Shown: positions 11,401 to 23,505 of the stretch, one piece after another
Position numbering within the stretch: the first letter of the stretch is position 1
Layout: each line of letters opens with the position of its first letter
DNA from: Prochilodus magdalenae
Taxonomy: Eukaryota; Chordata; Actinopteri; Characiformes; Prochilodontidae
Length of the DNA stretch: 64,000 nt
NCBI GenBank assembly: GCA_024036415.1
Contig: JAMWET010005077.1
Span: 297,501 to 361,500 of the forward strand
Direction of reading: 5' to 3'
Position numbers and translations under genes: made by a program
The notes under the pieces: generated by a model
The model's input: only the letters and a program-made list of their open reading frames with translations
The model's database searches: none
Told to the model about the DNA's origin: nothing

Positions 11401-13204
11401 AATAACGTGTCCTACATTATGACAGCCTGTATCAACAAATGAATGTGGATAATTGCTTAAACATTGTACTGAGATCGTAAACAGAGACAACTGTGTTCTG
11501 CAGACCTGTGAGTGATGGTGGATACCATAAGTGTTTGTTGCAAGGACCTGTCAAAACATTTCACAGATACAATGCAGTAGGCCAAGTGCTGTCATAGTCC
11601 GTAAAGGTGAACAGAGCAAAAGGGTCCCAATCCATGGCAGGCCTGAGTGGAATGTCTTGTTTACATTAAGGCCTGCATGCGATCTCACCGTTCCAAGACC
11701 ATGTGTCCTGTCCCCTTCTGCTCTGGCCTGACTTCATTCTGTCTGCGAAAAGTCTTCAGCCTTAGACAGTTCAGGAAAACAGAGCAGCTTAATAAAGCTT
11801 GTGATATCACCCCTCACATCCACTGGACCAGAGAAGACACTAGACATGTACACAAACAGAAAGCTGACATGGTATTCTGGCACTGCGTTTTATAAACTAT
11901 AACACTGGGGCGGGTTATCCTTCTCTTCTACTTTGTTATTACTGCAACCTCTCTCGTTATCCAATGGGAAGGACTAAATTGGCCAGGATTTGGCTGCCTG
12001 TCACGCCGAATGGAGGCCACTCTCGGGCATGAGTCCCACACTCTAGGGCAGTCTACTGAGTCAACAGCTGACACAAGCACAGGACCAGATGCCTGCCTGG
12101 CTCTGCCAATGGAGCAGATGCAATAAGTACAGATGATCGTTGTCACTGCTCTGGTGCTTCAGACACTGACCTCAAACTGAAAACGGGCTTTTGAGGCTGC
12201 TGATTATGTGGCATTCCGTTGATTATTGGACTGAAAATGAATTGCAGATTTTTTTTTTTTTGAGTCACACTGAGAAATCTTTGCATGCGTCTTGGAAGAT
12301 GCTGTAAACCGATGTACGTGTACTGCCTGACCTAAACACCCTTTAATCAGCTCTTCTGATAAATATTTATAAATATCTTTAGAGGAATCTTAGAGTCTTG
12401 TTTGTGTTCTCTTTGCCTCCATCATTGCCAGTTTCTTGTAACCACCATCTCACGAGTCAACGGCCAATCATCTCTCAGGAACTATATGTCATCATTATGT
12501 TATTGCTGTGTTGTTGCATCACTCGGAGCAAGTTGTACTCTCAAACCACTAATGCTGTGGAGTGCAAGACTGTGTCACGAACTCAGTTTTCAGCACATCA
12601 AATGGTAACGTCCAGTGTCAAGGCCGTCAGGTCATGCTGCACAAGCACTCTGCCAACATGAACCCCTGATGAAAGTGTCCCCAGGCCTTTACACAGCACA
12701 CCATAATGCTAAGTCCCTCCACATGGACATGCCTTTCACTAGCAGCAGGGAAAATGGGGCAAGCAGCCATACAAATCGACACACTCACACACTCGACTTT
12801 GTTTACCATGAGTGAAGTGGGAGTCCAGTCCTATTACCATGGCCTCCATCGCCTCAGTTCTGACACCTCGGATGGTCTGTTTTTAAAATTTTGACCCACT
12901 TATCAGGGTCTCTGTTGGAGCCCTCTGTTCAAAATGCTCCATTAGCCCTGAACATATATGCACACAGTGCTTAACATGCTGTTGGTAATCTGAGAGTCAT
13001 CAGTAGCTCCTTTGTTTGACTTACATTTTTTTCTCTTTTGACAATAACTACTTCTTTACAGCTACACATCCTTTTAGCCTCATAGTGTTGAGGTGTCTCC
13101 TCACAATCTACAGATAGATAGAAATATCTTTTTTTCTTAGATCTGAGGTCCAATCACACAAATATAAAAGCTTTAAATGTCTTATAACATGTATTTGATC
13201 AGTG
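8451..13204. other. Long gene-free stretch
   Basis: Short frames only, none with a recognisable domain. A T-run lies at about 12249-12260. Phrases near 9850-9890 and 10370-10410 (AGAAGCTG followed by GGAAGCCAACTTC or GAAGGCAACTTC) resemble the 3' part of the R2 repeat, but weakly. Confidence 0.45.
8900..8912. promoter_or_regulatory. X-box (RFX-type) like palindrome
   Basis: GTTGCTAAGCAAC is an inverted repeat with arms GTTGCT and AGCAAC. It fits the general form of RFX-family binding sites (GTNRCC, short spacer, RGYAAC). It lies about 17 kb upstream of the predicted channel promoter. Function is unproven; one site of this form can occur by chance. Confidence 0.3.
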
Positions 13205-13930
13205 TTTTTAATTGTTCTCTGGTCTCTACATAGATGATATGTGATTTTGATTGGGACAAAGAATGCCAAGATGATGTTTTACATGGCCATTTACAACTGT
13301 ATGTTTTGGTGCTAGAATGAAATGATCTGTTTTCCCTTTTTTTGTAAGATCATGAATAATTTGATGAGCCCCGCTCTGATTTGCTAGTTTACGAAGACAT
13401 CCCAATGATTACACATAAGCAACATATAGAAATAAACAGAGGCAGGCAAATAAAATGAACCTCCATATAAAGATTGTCACACTATGTAGTTAGCTATGCT
13501 ATTTTGTTTGCTAGGTAGCTAATTTTATCTATACTAGCTGCTTGACACTAAGTAAATTAAAGTTGTAGGTCACAATAAAACCTTTAGTTTAAGAAGATCT
13601 GCTTCAACCGGAAAAAAGTGGATACACACAGCATGGCTGCTACCTACAGGCTGCTGTATGGAGTTGTGATGGTAATTAAGGGTGAAATGCTCCTCGTTTC
13701 AGCCTCTTAAGTCTCCAATGCTGAGAACTGGCTGGAGTAATATGTTCAGAGCAAAGCAAATAACTTTGAATTAATGTTGTCCAATATCTTGTTAAATATA
13801 TGGAAGCTGAATTGGGCTTCCTATACTCCAGCTTGTTTCGTGAGATTATCATTCCATATTAAGTGATTCCAGTGTTACATTTCAGAACTTATTTAAAATG
13901 TTGCTTAACATTTGATTATGAAACTGCTGA
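13205..13930 (+). repeat. Interspersed repeat 'R2', + strand copy
   Basis: Matches 42220-42960 along most of its length. Shared landmarks are TGAATAA(T/A)TTGATG, AAATAAAATGAACC, ACACAGCATGGCTGCTAC, CTTGTTAAATAT and a run rich in TAGCTA motifs. No frame or terminal repeat was defined, so the class is unknown; a non-autonomous DNA transposon is likely. Confidence 0.55.
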
Positions 13931-14808
13931 ATATAATAAGAAGCTGCTAATATGCCCAATGACAGTTCCTTGGAAAAGGAATGAAAAGTGCCGACATCCC
14001 CCTCACAGGCTGGAACTGTGGGTATCACCACATAGTGCACCATTCTCATTGCTGCGACTTCTTTGTTGCTTCTTTGTTAAGTGAGAACATGAACTGACAC
14101 ATGTAAATATTGGGGCTGTGTATAAGCTCACTGAACAAATGAGGAAAATATTAACAACCTGTGACTGAAACATACCTAATAGTATTACCCCCCACAAACC
14201 CAAATAAGAGCTGCAATTAGATTGGGCTGGACTGGACATGTTTCTGGATGTAGGCCACATCGATGTTCAACCACTCTTGCATCAAAGAATTGCACAGTTG
14301 GGCCAGATTTGGTGTATGCCAATCATTAGCATCTGCTTTAAGACCCATTTTCCAGACACCACATGGGACATCCACTGCACTGTAACACTTATAGTCAATC
14401 TATGAACCCCGTCACTTACACCCTGCAGGTATTTATAACCGGATCATCTACATGCAATGTGCAGGAGCCTTAAATTACTACCTTCAAGGTGACTATTTTT
14501 TTGTCCAGTGAGCTTATTAATGAGTAAAGAGTGTTCCATAACAGTGTAGGATTTGGGAATGGCCCCTTTTTGTCCTCTTTTGCAGGGTCTGAGGTTTACG
14601 GTTTCCGTCAGTTGCATTTACAGAACTCTCTTCATGCAATTATGCCAGTGTGAATACTGTTTTCCATTCTACGGCATCTTTAAGGGTCTGATTACCTCAT
14701 GCTGACAGTTTCGGTGGTCTTGTTAAATGATTGGGTTATCTTATATGCAATTTCATTATTATTAGTATCTCCTGTGAAATAAATAACTTGTGCGTAATGG
14801 CCATTCTA

Positions 14809-15340
14809 CAGGGTTTGGACAATGAAACTGAAACACCTGTCATTTTAGTGTGGGAGGTCTCATGGCTAAATTGGACCAGCCTGGTGGCCAGTCTTCATTA
14901 ATTGCACATTGCACCAGTAAGAGCAGAGTGTGAAGGTTCAGTTAGCAGGTAAGAGCACAGTTCTGCTCAAAATACTGCAATGCACACAACATTATGGGTG
15001 ACATACCAGAGTTCAAAAGAGGACAAATTGTTGGTGCACGTCTTGCTGGTGCATCTGTGACCAAGACAGCAAGTCTTTGTGGTGTATCAAGAGCCACGGT
15101 ATCCAGGGTAATGTCAGCATACCACCAAGAAGGTCGAACCTCCACCAGCATCACGTAGTGACCTGGCCACTATCCTGCAAGAAGAATGGCTTAAACTCCC
15201 TCTGACCACTGTGCAGGACGCAGTATATGTCATTCCCAAGACGAACTGACGCTGTATTGGCCGCAAAAGGAGGCCCTACACCATACTAATAAATGATTGT
15301 GGTCTAAAACCAGGTGTTTCAGTTTCAACGTCCAACCCTG
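14809..15340 (+). mobile_element. Internally deleted Tc1-like transposon with intact termini
   Basis: Terminal inverted repeats of about 30 bases are visible. The left end begins CAGGGTTTGGAC and reaches GAAACTGAAACACCTG. The right end begins CAGGTGTTTCAGTTTC and finishes CCAACCCTG. Both ends abut TA (14807-14808 and 15341-15342), the standard Tc1/mariner target duplication. At 532 bases it is about a third of an autonomous element. Inside, a start at 14994 opens a frame of 54 residues beginning MGDIPEFKRGQIVGARLAG. It includes a helix-turn-helix-like SLCGVSRATVSRVM, so it is the N-terminal DNA-binding part of the transposase. It stops at a TAG, and downstream sequence corresponds only to the very C-terminus. 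The DDE catalytic region is deleted, so it cannot move by itself. Confidence 0.9.
14994..15158 (+). pseudogene. Tc1 transposase remnant, N-terminal DNA-binding part only
   Basis: The frame of 54 codons opens at ATG 14994 and ends at TAG (about 15156-15158). Residues MGDIPEFKRG and the later SRATVSRVMSAYHQEGR are typical of the first helix-turn-helix of Tc1-like transposases. No Asp or Glu catalytic motif follows. Downstream out-of-frame sequence (about 15185-15290) resembles the family's C-terminal tail, so a central block was lost. Such a fragment could in principle bind the inverted repeats, but there is no sign it is expressed. Confidence 0.8.
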
Positions 15341-15342
15341 TA

Positions 15343-16599
15343 ACTAAAAAAGAAATAAATGAAGGGTGGTCTATGACTTTTGCACAGTGCCATATCTGAG
15401 CAGTAAAAAAGTATATCCACTGTAATGGCTTTTCCACTGTCGCATTGTAAGATTTTATCCGGCTGACACCGGATCCTGTCAGTTGTCTGGGAAATTCTTG
15501 TGATCTCTCGGCATACTGCACTCATGCACTGGGAAGCAGTATGCGTGATTTGTGAGAGCGAGGGTCCACAGCATAAATCACTGCTTCTCTTTGTCAGAAT
15601 ATGAAGTGAGCAGTGAATCATCTCATAAAGTGGTTCAAGGCAGGGCGGCGCAGTCCTTCCCAGTCACACATGCCCCAGACATTTAAAAGATGCCAAACAG
15701 TCATTACTCACTCAAGGCAGGTAGGGTAAGGCTGCTGATCGGGCTTATTGCACGCTCGGTCTCCAGACACATGAGTGATTCTGTGCATTCCTCTTAACAC
15801 GCAGTGTCATATTGTATGACAAAGCTACCGTGGTGTTCATGCACAGCGGTGGACAGAAAGATTAAACATCGTTAGTGAGCTTAAGGATTAATGCTAGAAC
15901 TCAGTATTTCTCTCTCATTCAAATCGTTTCCGGACACATTAATAACCTGCAGAGTAGCTAGGCTAAATGACCCATCACTACTGTTGAGATTACTCTTCGG
16001 ATGTCGGGAAGCTTAACTTCCTGTGATTAACATGCAGAATAATCCCTTTCTTTCTTAGTGTCTGTATGGTAAAGAGCTTTTTACATTGCGTGTCGCTTTC
16101 ACTTTACCGTTGTAGTGAGTTTTATATCCATGTGTAATAACCACAGCTTTATAATGCAAGTCCGGAAGGAGATCTTAAAGCCATGGATTACTCGGCAGCT
16201 CAATCTCAGATTTTCTATGTAATCGCCATTAGATCCATTTACTGTGTAACAACAATCTGTCCCAGGCTGTATGATATGCTGCAGCTGATGGTATGGTTAA
16301 CTCATATGCTCCCCAGCAGCTTAGCCTTGTTGTCATAAATGAAGTCTTGTATTGTTCGGATCACTCACAGTTTACGGTCCACTGATATTCATAATCTCGT
16401 CCCTCAGCCCCATTTTATTCTTCCAAAACTGAACAGAACTCTTCACAGAACAGTAGCTTTAGTGTCTGGAAGCAGCTGTTACATTTGAACAACCTGCTTC
16501 TGAATTGCTTATGTTCATTGCTAGCCAATATTTACTGAAAGTGGATTTGTATTTTATACATATAATGGTCATATATTCTTTTTGTTATAGTTTGATACA
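15343..16599. other. Gene-free stretch, nothing recognised
   Basis: Unique-looking DNA between the Tc1 element and the repeat at 16600. Only short frames were seen. Confidence 0.45.
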
Positions 16600-16708
16600 C
16601 TCTCTGACTCATCTTCTAACCCACTTAATCCCTCTGGCAGGGTGCTGGAGCCTATCTCAGCACGCAATGGGCCGAATGCAGTATAGACCCTGGACAGTGT
16701 ATTGCAGG

Positions 16709-16748
<40 letters not shown>

Positions 16749-16905
16749 ACCTCGGGGCAATTTTGCGTCACCGATTCATCTGATTTCATGCCTTTGGGGG
16801 GAAACCTATGCAGGCATAGGGAGAACATGCAAACTCCACACAGAGAAGACCCCAGACACCCTGTCTGGGAATCAAACCCAGGTCCTTCTTTCTATGAGCA
16901 GACAG
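16600..16905 (+). repeat. Common teleost dispersed repeat with internal CA microsatellite
   Basis: Landmarks run in order: TCTTCTAACCCACTTAATCC, GGTGCTGGAGCCTATC, a CA run (about 16712-16750), GGGGCAATTTT, AGAACATGCAAACTCC, and AATCAAACCCAGGTCCTTC. This order is familiar from a very frequent fish repeat. The class is not certain from sequence alone. It is degenerate and has no coding frame. Confidence 0.6.
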
Positions 16906-17164
16906 ACAAACACAGCACTGCCTTTCTTTGCAATAGGTTTTGTTCAACATCTAATTATATTATTAATTATGAAACTGGTTCTTTAGTAAAGACAAAGTGT
17001 GACAACTCAGTGAGTCTTCTGAATAGTGTGTTTCGTTGGGTGGTTAAATGGTTCTTCTTAATGGTGGAAAACCTATCTTATATTTAGGAGAGGTTTCTGT
17101 GGAGCACCAAATAGAGTTTTACTACTGTTGCAAGAACCTTCTGTCTGCAAGGATTTCACCCCAT

Positions 17165-17380
17165 GGTCTAAAGGCATGCAGCCAGGTATACTGGAGAGGC
17201 TAAATTCCTCCCAGGTGTGACTGTGTAAGACACACACTCACACCTGGGGAAAATTTAACATCTCCTATGGCAGCCTCCAGTGGCACGGAAGCCTGTCTAG
17301 GGTGTTTCCTTTCTTCGACCCAGTGAGTGTTGGGATAGTCTCCAGCACCCACCGTGACCCAGAACAAATAAAGATGAGTT
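17165..17380 (+). repeat. Second fragment of common fish dispersed repeat
   Basis: GCCTGTCTAGGGTGTTTCCT, then GTTGGGATAGTCTCCAGCAC, and GTGACCCAGAACAAATAAAG match the end part of a frequent teleost repeat. The same phrases occur at 39603-39705 in this window (CCTGTCCAGGGTGTTTCTTA and GCTGGGATAGGCTTCAGCAC). The match between these two loci is visible directly. Confidence 0.6.
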
Positions 17381-17391
17381 GAGTGTAGTTT

Positions 17392-17445
17392 CTAATAATA
17401 TAATAATAGTTCTATAATAATATATTAATGATAATAATAATAAGA
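17392..17445. repeat. AT-rich TAA/TAATAA microsatellite
   Basis: Imperfect TAA and AATAAT units with a few interruptions follow immediately after the dispersed repeat fragment, whose tail may have seeded it. Confidence 0.75.
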
Positions 17446-20289
17446 ACTCTTAGTTAGGATCCAGTTATTCTGAATTCTTTTGTCATCTCCATTTACTACT
17501 ACTCATGATCTTGCAGTGTTATCTCTTAAAGCCTTAAAGCACCACACTTCACCTGAAATCTAAAACAATGTGGTGACAGCCCAAGATGATCCCTCTACAC
17601 CACAGCACCACAATAATTTGGGTTTTGGGTGCTTTAGTATACTCATTCGGTATTTAATTTCACCTGATGACAGATTATCACTTTGGGCTTTCCCTCTTAG
17701 GTTTTGTAGATCTTCCTATCATAGTTTCAGTTAGTGGCCTCTGTGATTAATCAAAGGTCCATTTATTCTTGCCACAGAACAGGTCAATTCAAAAGCTGGA
17801 TATGAGTCTGAGGACCATGACTGGAATCCTAATATGCAAGTCTGAAATAGGAGTTGACATTAAGGCCATTTTAATCTCAACAGAAACGTAACTCAAGGGC
17901 TGGCAAACACATCATCCTCTTTCCTGATCTGCTGTGATCTTTATGTGGCAATCCAGGAACCTGAGATTAAGTCTCCAACTCCAAGGCCAGTGATATATTT
18001 CTACCGTCTGCGTTTGCCTATTTTGCCCTCTCCACTTTGATGTATGCTCGCCACATTTGGTGTGTTGAGCTGTGGATGTGTCGAGCTGACAGCAAACCCG
18101 GAGCACGTGTAACCTTTTGTCCTATCTGACATTCGGCAAGCGTGAATTGAGCTTGACCCTCTCCTGCCATAGCTTCGCAATCACGTCATCAGTCAGCCGC
18201 AACATGTGCAGCACAGCTTCTGACCAGTCCCACGTTGCGGTGATTGATTTAAGCCCTGCTATCACAAGATGGCAGTTTTTGATGTTGTCCTGTCATAAGC
18301 AGGAGAGATAGTGGATGCATAATACAGCTCCTCTGCTGCTTATCATTTTCCAACAGCTTCTCCAGAGCACAGAGAAGAGATTCATTGTTGTTCTCCCAGA
18401 GCCAAAGTATCGCAGATATACTTTACGAGGTGTTTAAAATTGCCTCTGCAGTGAAACATTTAGCCTTTGCCCTTCTACTACTTTAAGCCAAAAGTGAAGG
18501 GATTTTATTAACTACGTGTAGCAAATGATTTCTCATGGCTTTAAAAGCCATGTCTACCTGCAGCAACAAATTCATCAATGTGCAAATGAGAAAACTGTAT
18601 CGTATGTGTTTCGGTCTCCAAGTCAGCAGGCAAGAATTTCTTTCTTTGTGAAGACATTTAATGTAATGCAAGAGTGAACTGTTAAAAATGAGGGATGGAT
18701 CTGTTTTACACATTCGCATAATGAAAACGAGCAATAGCAAAAATATGCAAGAGATGGTATGGCACTTTGGCAAATGGAAATACATTACAGAATAATTAAA
18801 TATACATAACTTATTAATGTAAACAGTTTTGTAGTTACAGTATACTGGGTTTAAGCTTTTCATTATGCAATGCTAATTTGTCTTTTTTAAAAAATCATTT
18901 TTGGGAAGACTGGAGCAGCAGGCATTTCGTGTGTTATGGATTAAGTGGCCATTTTAATTATATCCACACATGGCTGAGTGGGGCTGTAGCTCAGCGGGTG
19001 AACCTCTGCCGGAGTGTCTAACCTTGCTTATTATTCTATGCAGTTGGGCAAGCCTCTGAGAGGCAGTTTTCCTCTGCTAGTTAAGGATTCTGTGAAGGCT
19101 GTTCTCATTAGCAGCCAGTGTTTTTTTTCTGCCATTTCACTCACCGCTCACAGCAGACTGAACTTTCTTACTGTCCACAGCATTGCATCTTTGCTAATGA
19201 TGACATTGTGTTCAATATATTGGCTGACTCCTGTAAGGCACTGTGTCCTCAAAGACAATCAGTGGATCAAAACAAAAGCTGTTTGAAATCCTTCATCTGA
19301 CTCACTGAATCTATGTTTTTCATTTTGAGGAACTCAGTGTTCAGTCACAGTGTCTATCAACCGCCAAGCAGACTTTTGATAAATCCTCCAGAGAAGCCAA
19401 GTCAATTCTCTGCCGCTTCTCTCCTCCACGTGTTGCTGTGTAGTGAGGCAGGTCGGAGAAATGGGGCGTGCTGTTTGCACTGTCGAAGCTGGCCAGCGGT
19501 CACTCAGGTGTGAAAGGGTGAGAGACAGGCAGTTCCAGCTCCATTTTCAGGTAAGAGGAGACCATTAGTTCAGACAGACTGATCTGTAATAGTTGTTGCA
19601 GTGTTTATGCTGCTGAGTTCAATAAAAAAGCATTTATTTAAAGCACTAAGTTTCCATTATCTTACCTTGGGCTACTGTTACACTGGTGTCAGAAGTGGGA
19701 AGTGATCTACCATAATCTCAAAGTTGAAAAGGCAGGAAGAACTGAGTCTAAGGATTGCGGAGGAGAAAGCAGATGATGAGGAGTTGGTGATGCAGCGTGG
19801 TTGAGTGTGGCTGGAGGATGGCACAAGAGACAGCAGCAAGGACGTCTGGATGACAGCCAGCGAGGATCTGAATGAAGACCAGCATGGAGGCCAGGCGGTG
19901 TTGACCGCAACAGATGCACCACATATATTATGTACTGTTCGAAAGTAACGACTGATTGATGTGCTTTAGGTTGTGCTCATTCTTTAAGCCCATTAAACTG
20001 CAGCTTTATTATCTGGTTAGGCTTTTAAGACTTATTATCTACTTTAAATTATTCAGTTGCTACTTAATATACATAAAAAATACATAAGCACCACTGATCC
20101 ATATATGCATGTACATGGCATGTACCTGACACTGAGCATACCGATTTACTGCTGTATGATTGGTGCTTAATTCTGATTAGTGTATTACTAAGACCATACA
20201 ATGCTAGCTTGCTTGCAGCAAGCTAAGCTCCATGACTATTAAGTAAACATTTGATGATTCAGCTTTCACATTTAATGCATAAATGAGCA
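17446..20289. other. Gene-free stretch
   Basis: No supported gene. At about 18978-19010 the phrase GGGGCTGTAGCTCAGCGGGT resembles the 5' end and A box of a tRNA. It has no matching B box or acceptor stem within 80 bases, so it is at most a truncated tRNA-derived SINE. The remainder shows nothing recognised. Confidence 0.4.
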
Positions 20290-20291
20290 TA

Positions 20292-21081
20292 TACTTGTCA
20301 TCAGCGGATAGTCGCACAAATGGTTGCACCCAATAGGAATCAACCAACAGGAATGAAACTTGGTGGGTAGGTTTGACATTGTGTAACATGCAAATGATTC
20401 AAGTTTCACCCTTGGCAATGCATGTGATGTATGCCTGTAGGGCTTAGGCTGTACCTTACTGACCCAACACCACAACTGCAGACATTCAGTGAGCAGTGAT
20501 GCCCTCTGCAAGTCATTCTGTTAGTGCCATCACCATTGGCAGGTGGCTGCACGACACAGGACTACATGCACGCAGACCGTTACAATGACTGCCCTTAATA
20601 CCACGTCAATGTCACCATTTTGCACCAGGTAGCAATGGTGTTATGCTAGACTGACTCAGAATGGCGGCGAGTCATATTCAGCGACGATTTTGTCTTGGTG
20701 GAGATGACCTAGAATGTGTGTGTGGAGGCACCATGGTCAGTGCTGGTTTGTTGTTACCTGTTAAACGTCTAGGCCTGGTGTCACTCCACCTCCACCACTT
20801 TCGCAAAATCAGCAGGAAGTGAGTGAGAATATTCAAGCTGCATGGGATGGATTATCACAGGACACCATTAGGAACCTCTACAGCTCCATACCGAGACATC
20901 TGGCATGTTGCATTAACAAACATGGAGGCCCAACGCCATACCGAAAGACACTACGACTGTATGTGTAGCTCAGTAAATATTGCCCACATTTTTCTACATT
21001 TATCATCATTTATTGTTCCTGGTGACCTGCAGTGCAATTCGACACTTCCTTCTGGGTGCAGCTACTTTTTGATGATGAGTG
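20292..21081 (+). mobile_element. Degenerate Tc1/mariner-like transposon (family copy 2, most complete)
   Basis: Imperfect inverted ends are present. The left end TACTTGTCATCA with GGTTGCACCCAATAGGAA nearby pairs with the right end GGAAGTGTCG / TGATGATGAGTG read in reverse. TA flanks lie at 20290-20291 and 21082-21083. Translated pieces on the + strand, in shifted frames, read LHARRPLQ, then RFCLGGDD, and near the end GLSQDTIRNLYSSIPRHL and GGPTPYRKT. These are recognisable remains of a DD34E-type Tc1-like transposase (linker, first catalytic region, C-terminal tail). Stops and frameshifts make it a pseudogene. Three shorter or comparable relatives lie at 4258, 23506 and 57078. Confidence 0.8.
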
Positions 21082-22627
21082 TATTTTGAGAAAAAGCATT
21101 CTGGAGGTTTTCATGTGCTGCTACAAGTTACCCTGAAATAATCATTTGGGTTAGACTTCAGTGTAAATCTTTACATATTAATGTCACACGCATTCTCAAA
21201 AAGAGAGTCTTGCTCAATGTCTCAAATGCAAAATCAACATTATACGACTGAAGATATGATGACAATGTACTTACATCTTCAGAAAACATGTCCGTCACTA
21301 GGATACAAGTTCTCTTTGGACTTTTTTCAATGCTTCGGTAATCAAAGCACTACTACTAATACACCCTACTGATACGTTGCATGTAATTACACATTTCCAC
21401 CAGAGAGGTCTCCAAACCCCCACACCTACATAATGTAGCTTTAACTTAAATAGGGTGTCATCAGGCAGCCTAAAAATATTTAAAAAATATTAAAAACTAA
21501 ACGTCACATAATAGAGCATAATACGCCGATTCTTGTTCTATTAACATACTACAAACAAAATGAGCTCAAGTCTTACGGTAGCCTTGCTAAAACTTCTATT
21601 TCAGTGTAGAAGGCAAAGTACACTCATCCATAAAGTTATGAGACTGAGCGCCACAGTGGGGCCTTGTTATCTATGTTTGGTCCTGTGCATATTCAGGTGT
21701 CTCCATTAGTCTCATGTAGTGTGCTGCAAACAGCGTCTGCTTTCTGCGACGCTCGCTAATGACAGTCAGCCATTGAGATAAGCAACAATCTAAATGTGCA
21801 CTGTTAAGTCAGCAACAGAAAGAGGTACCAAAGTCCAGATGTCCTCGCTGCCACTAGGATAATGACGGGCCTGGCCAGGGGAATTAAAACCGCACAGTGC
21901 AAGGGTTAAAGCAGCTTTATAGCTCAGAATGTGCAGCTGTTCCTGAGGTACATACGACAGACAACGTTCGCCTGAGTTCTGTAAGGATATGCCTCCAGGA
22001 CTGTGATGCCTGACAACCTCTTGAGTCTTAGAGAGACTATGCATAGGCAGCACTGGGGCTTTTTAGCTGATCTTGCTAACAGCCTCTTGGCTTTTGAGAC
22101 TGATAGCTTTATTCATATTATCTTTTCGTTTAACAAAACAACACCATCACACAGCTGAAACTGCACTGCACTGAATTATTACTATTTTAAATAGTCCAGT
22201 TTTTAATAACAACATTTACTCAGAATACAATTCCCAAAACTTTATCATGCCTTCATTCCTGGACAGCAGAGAGGGTACGAGACCGTGCTGGCGGCTTCAG
22301 CACATGCTCAGCCTGACTGGCATGCTGATAGAGGCCAAACCTTGAAATCTCTCACTGGAGTGATTACAGTAAATGCAGCACAACTGTTGGATACTTACCA
22401 AATTGTTCAGAGCCCCTCAGCCGTCATCCGAACCATTCCAGTGTTTTCCGAGACACCCACACCTGTCGTGCTGCCAGGATTTGTCCACTGATCTTCTCTT
22501 TACAGGCTCTCCAGTTACTGCAGTGCAGGAGGCGCAGCACAGAAGCCAGATTAGCCAGTCATTATAGTCAGTGATTGGTGCCTACAACACAATTCTTAGT
22601 CACTCAAATGTCAGTAGATGCTGGGAC
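21082..22627. other. Gene-free stretch, nothing recognised
   Basis: No domain-bearing frame, RNA gene or transposon terminus was recognised between the Tc1 relic and the duplicated segment at 22628. Confidence 0.45.
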
Positions 22628-22904
22628 GTCTGTGCACAATTTCAAAGTGCTGCTCTTTTTATTTGCCATTGGTATCTGATAAATATACGTCTCAACACAG
22701 TGTACACTGGCTCAGATCACTATATCGCATGAGCCTGCAACCGTGTTAGATTATCATGGTTAGAGCGGACGCCCTTTTGGCATTCCCATGCGAGACAACG
22801 ATGGAATTCTACGACTCCTTATATTCATTAAAATTAACATATTTTTTGATGCACTAATTAACAAGATTACCTGAGCATGGAATGAAAGCGTACATACAGC
22901 TTCC
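22628..22904 (+). repeat. Source-like copy of a 285-bp duplicated segment
   Basis: Matches 24412-24696 in the same orientation, from GTCTGTGCACAATT to GCGTACATACAGCTTCC, with scattered substitutions and small indels. No flanking direct repeat is seen at this copy, so it is the likelier template. It encodes nothing recognised. Confidence 0.85.
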
Positions 22905-23505
22905 GCCTACTTCTGGTGCGATGCCTTAACAATGGATTTTGTCTATGCCTGCTGCATTTCATTAACTTCATTTTCTACATGTAGTCCTATAGGCTCTCAG
23001 TATTCCAGTTAAACCTCAGCGAGGCATCCCATGGGCTTAAGGGGTCATTCTCCCAGGAGAAGCAGAATTGATTGAGAATCCCAAGGACGTAATTGATCTA
23101 TTGCATATGCTTTGCTTATTCCTGAGGAGAAATCATTTGCTCGGTAGCTTGGATGCCATGGAGACAGCTGAGAGTACTAGGCTGAGCACACTGAACATGC
23201 CTGGAATTCCTCATGCTGCTATCTGCAATGTGTTTCATACATTTTGATGGTTGTTGTACTGACAGTACTGTTACATGGTTTTGAGGTAAGCTACAGTTGT
23301 GTTTACAGAACTATCCACTCTATAAATTAGAATGCTTTAGTATGAAGTAGCAGCAGGTGGCTGTTGTTTTTCATACTCATTGTAAGCTTTCAGTCCTCAG
23401 TTTTTCTTTTTCAGGGGTGTCGACATATATATTTCCAAGGTTGGAACAACTTCTGATTCTGATGTCAAGATTTGATTTGATTTTTGATGTTTAATCTCTG
23501 TTATA
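22905..23505. other. Gene-free spacer
   Basis: Nothing recognised, except that the last 75 bases or so (about 23430-23505) resemble the sequence right after the following transposon (about 24313-24395). Confidence 0.4.

Noticed and set aside
18978..19010. A tRNA gene or full SINE
   Set aside because: Only the 5' head with an A-box-like phrase is visible; no B box, no acceptor stem and no tail.
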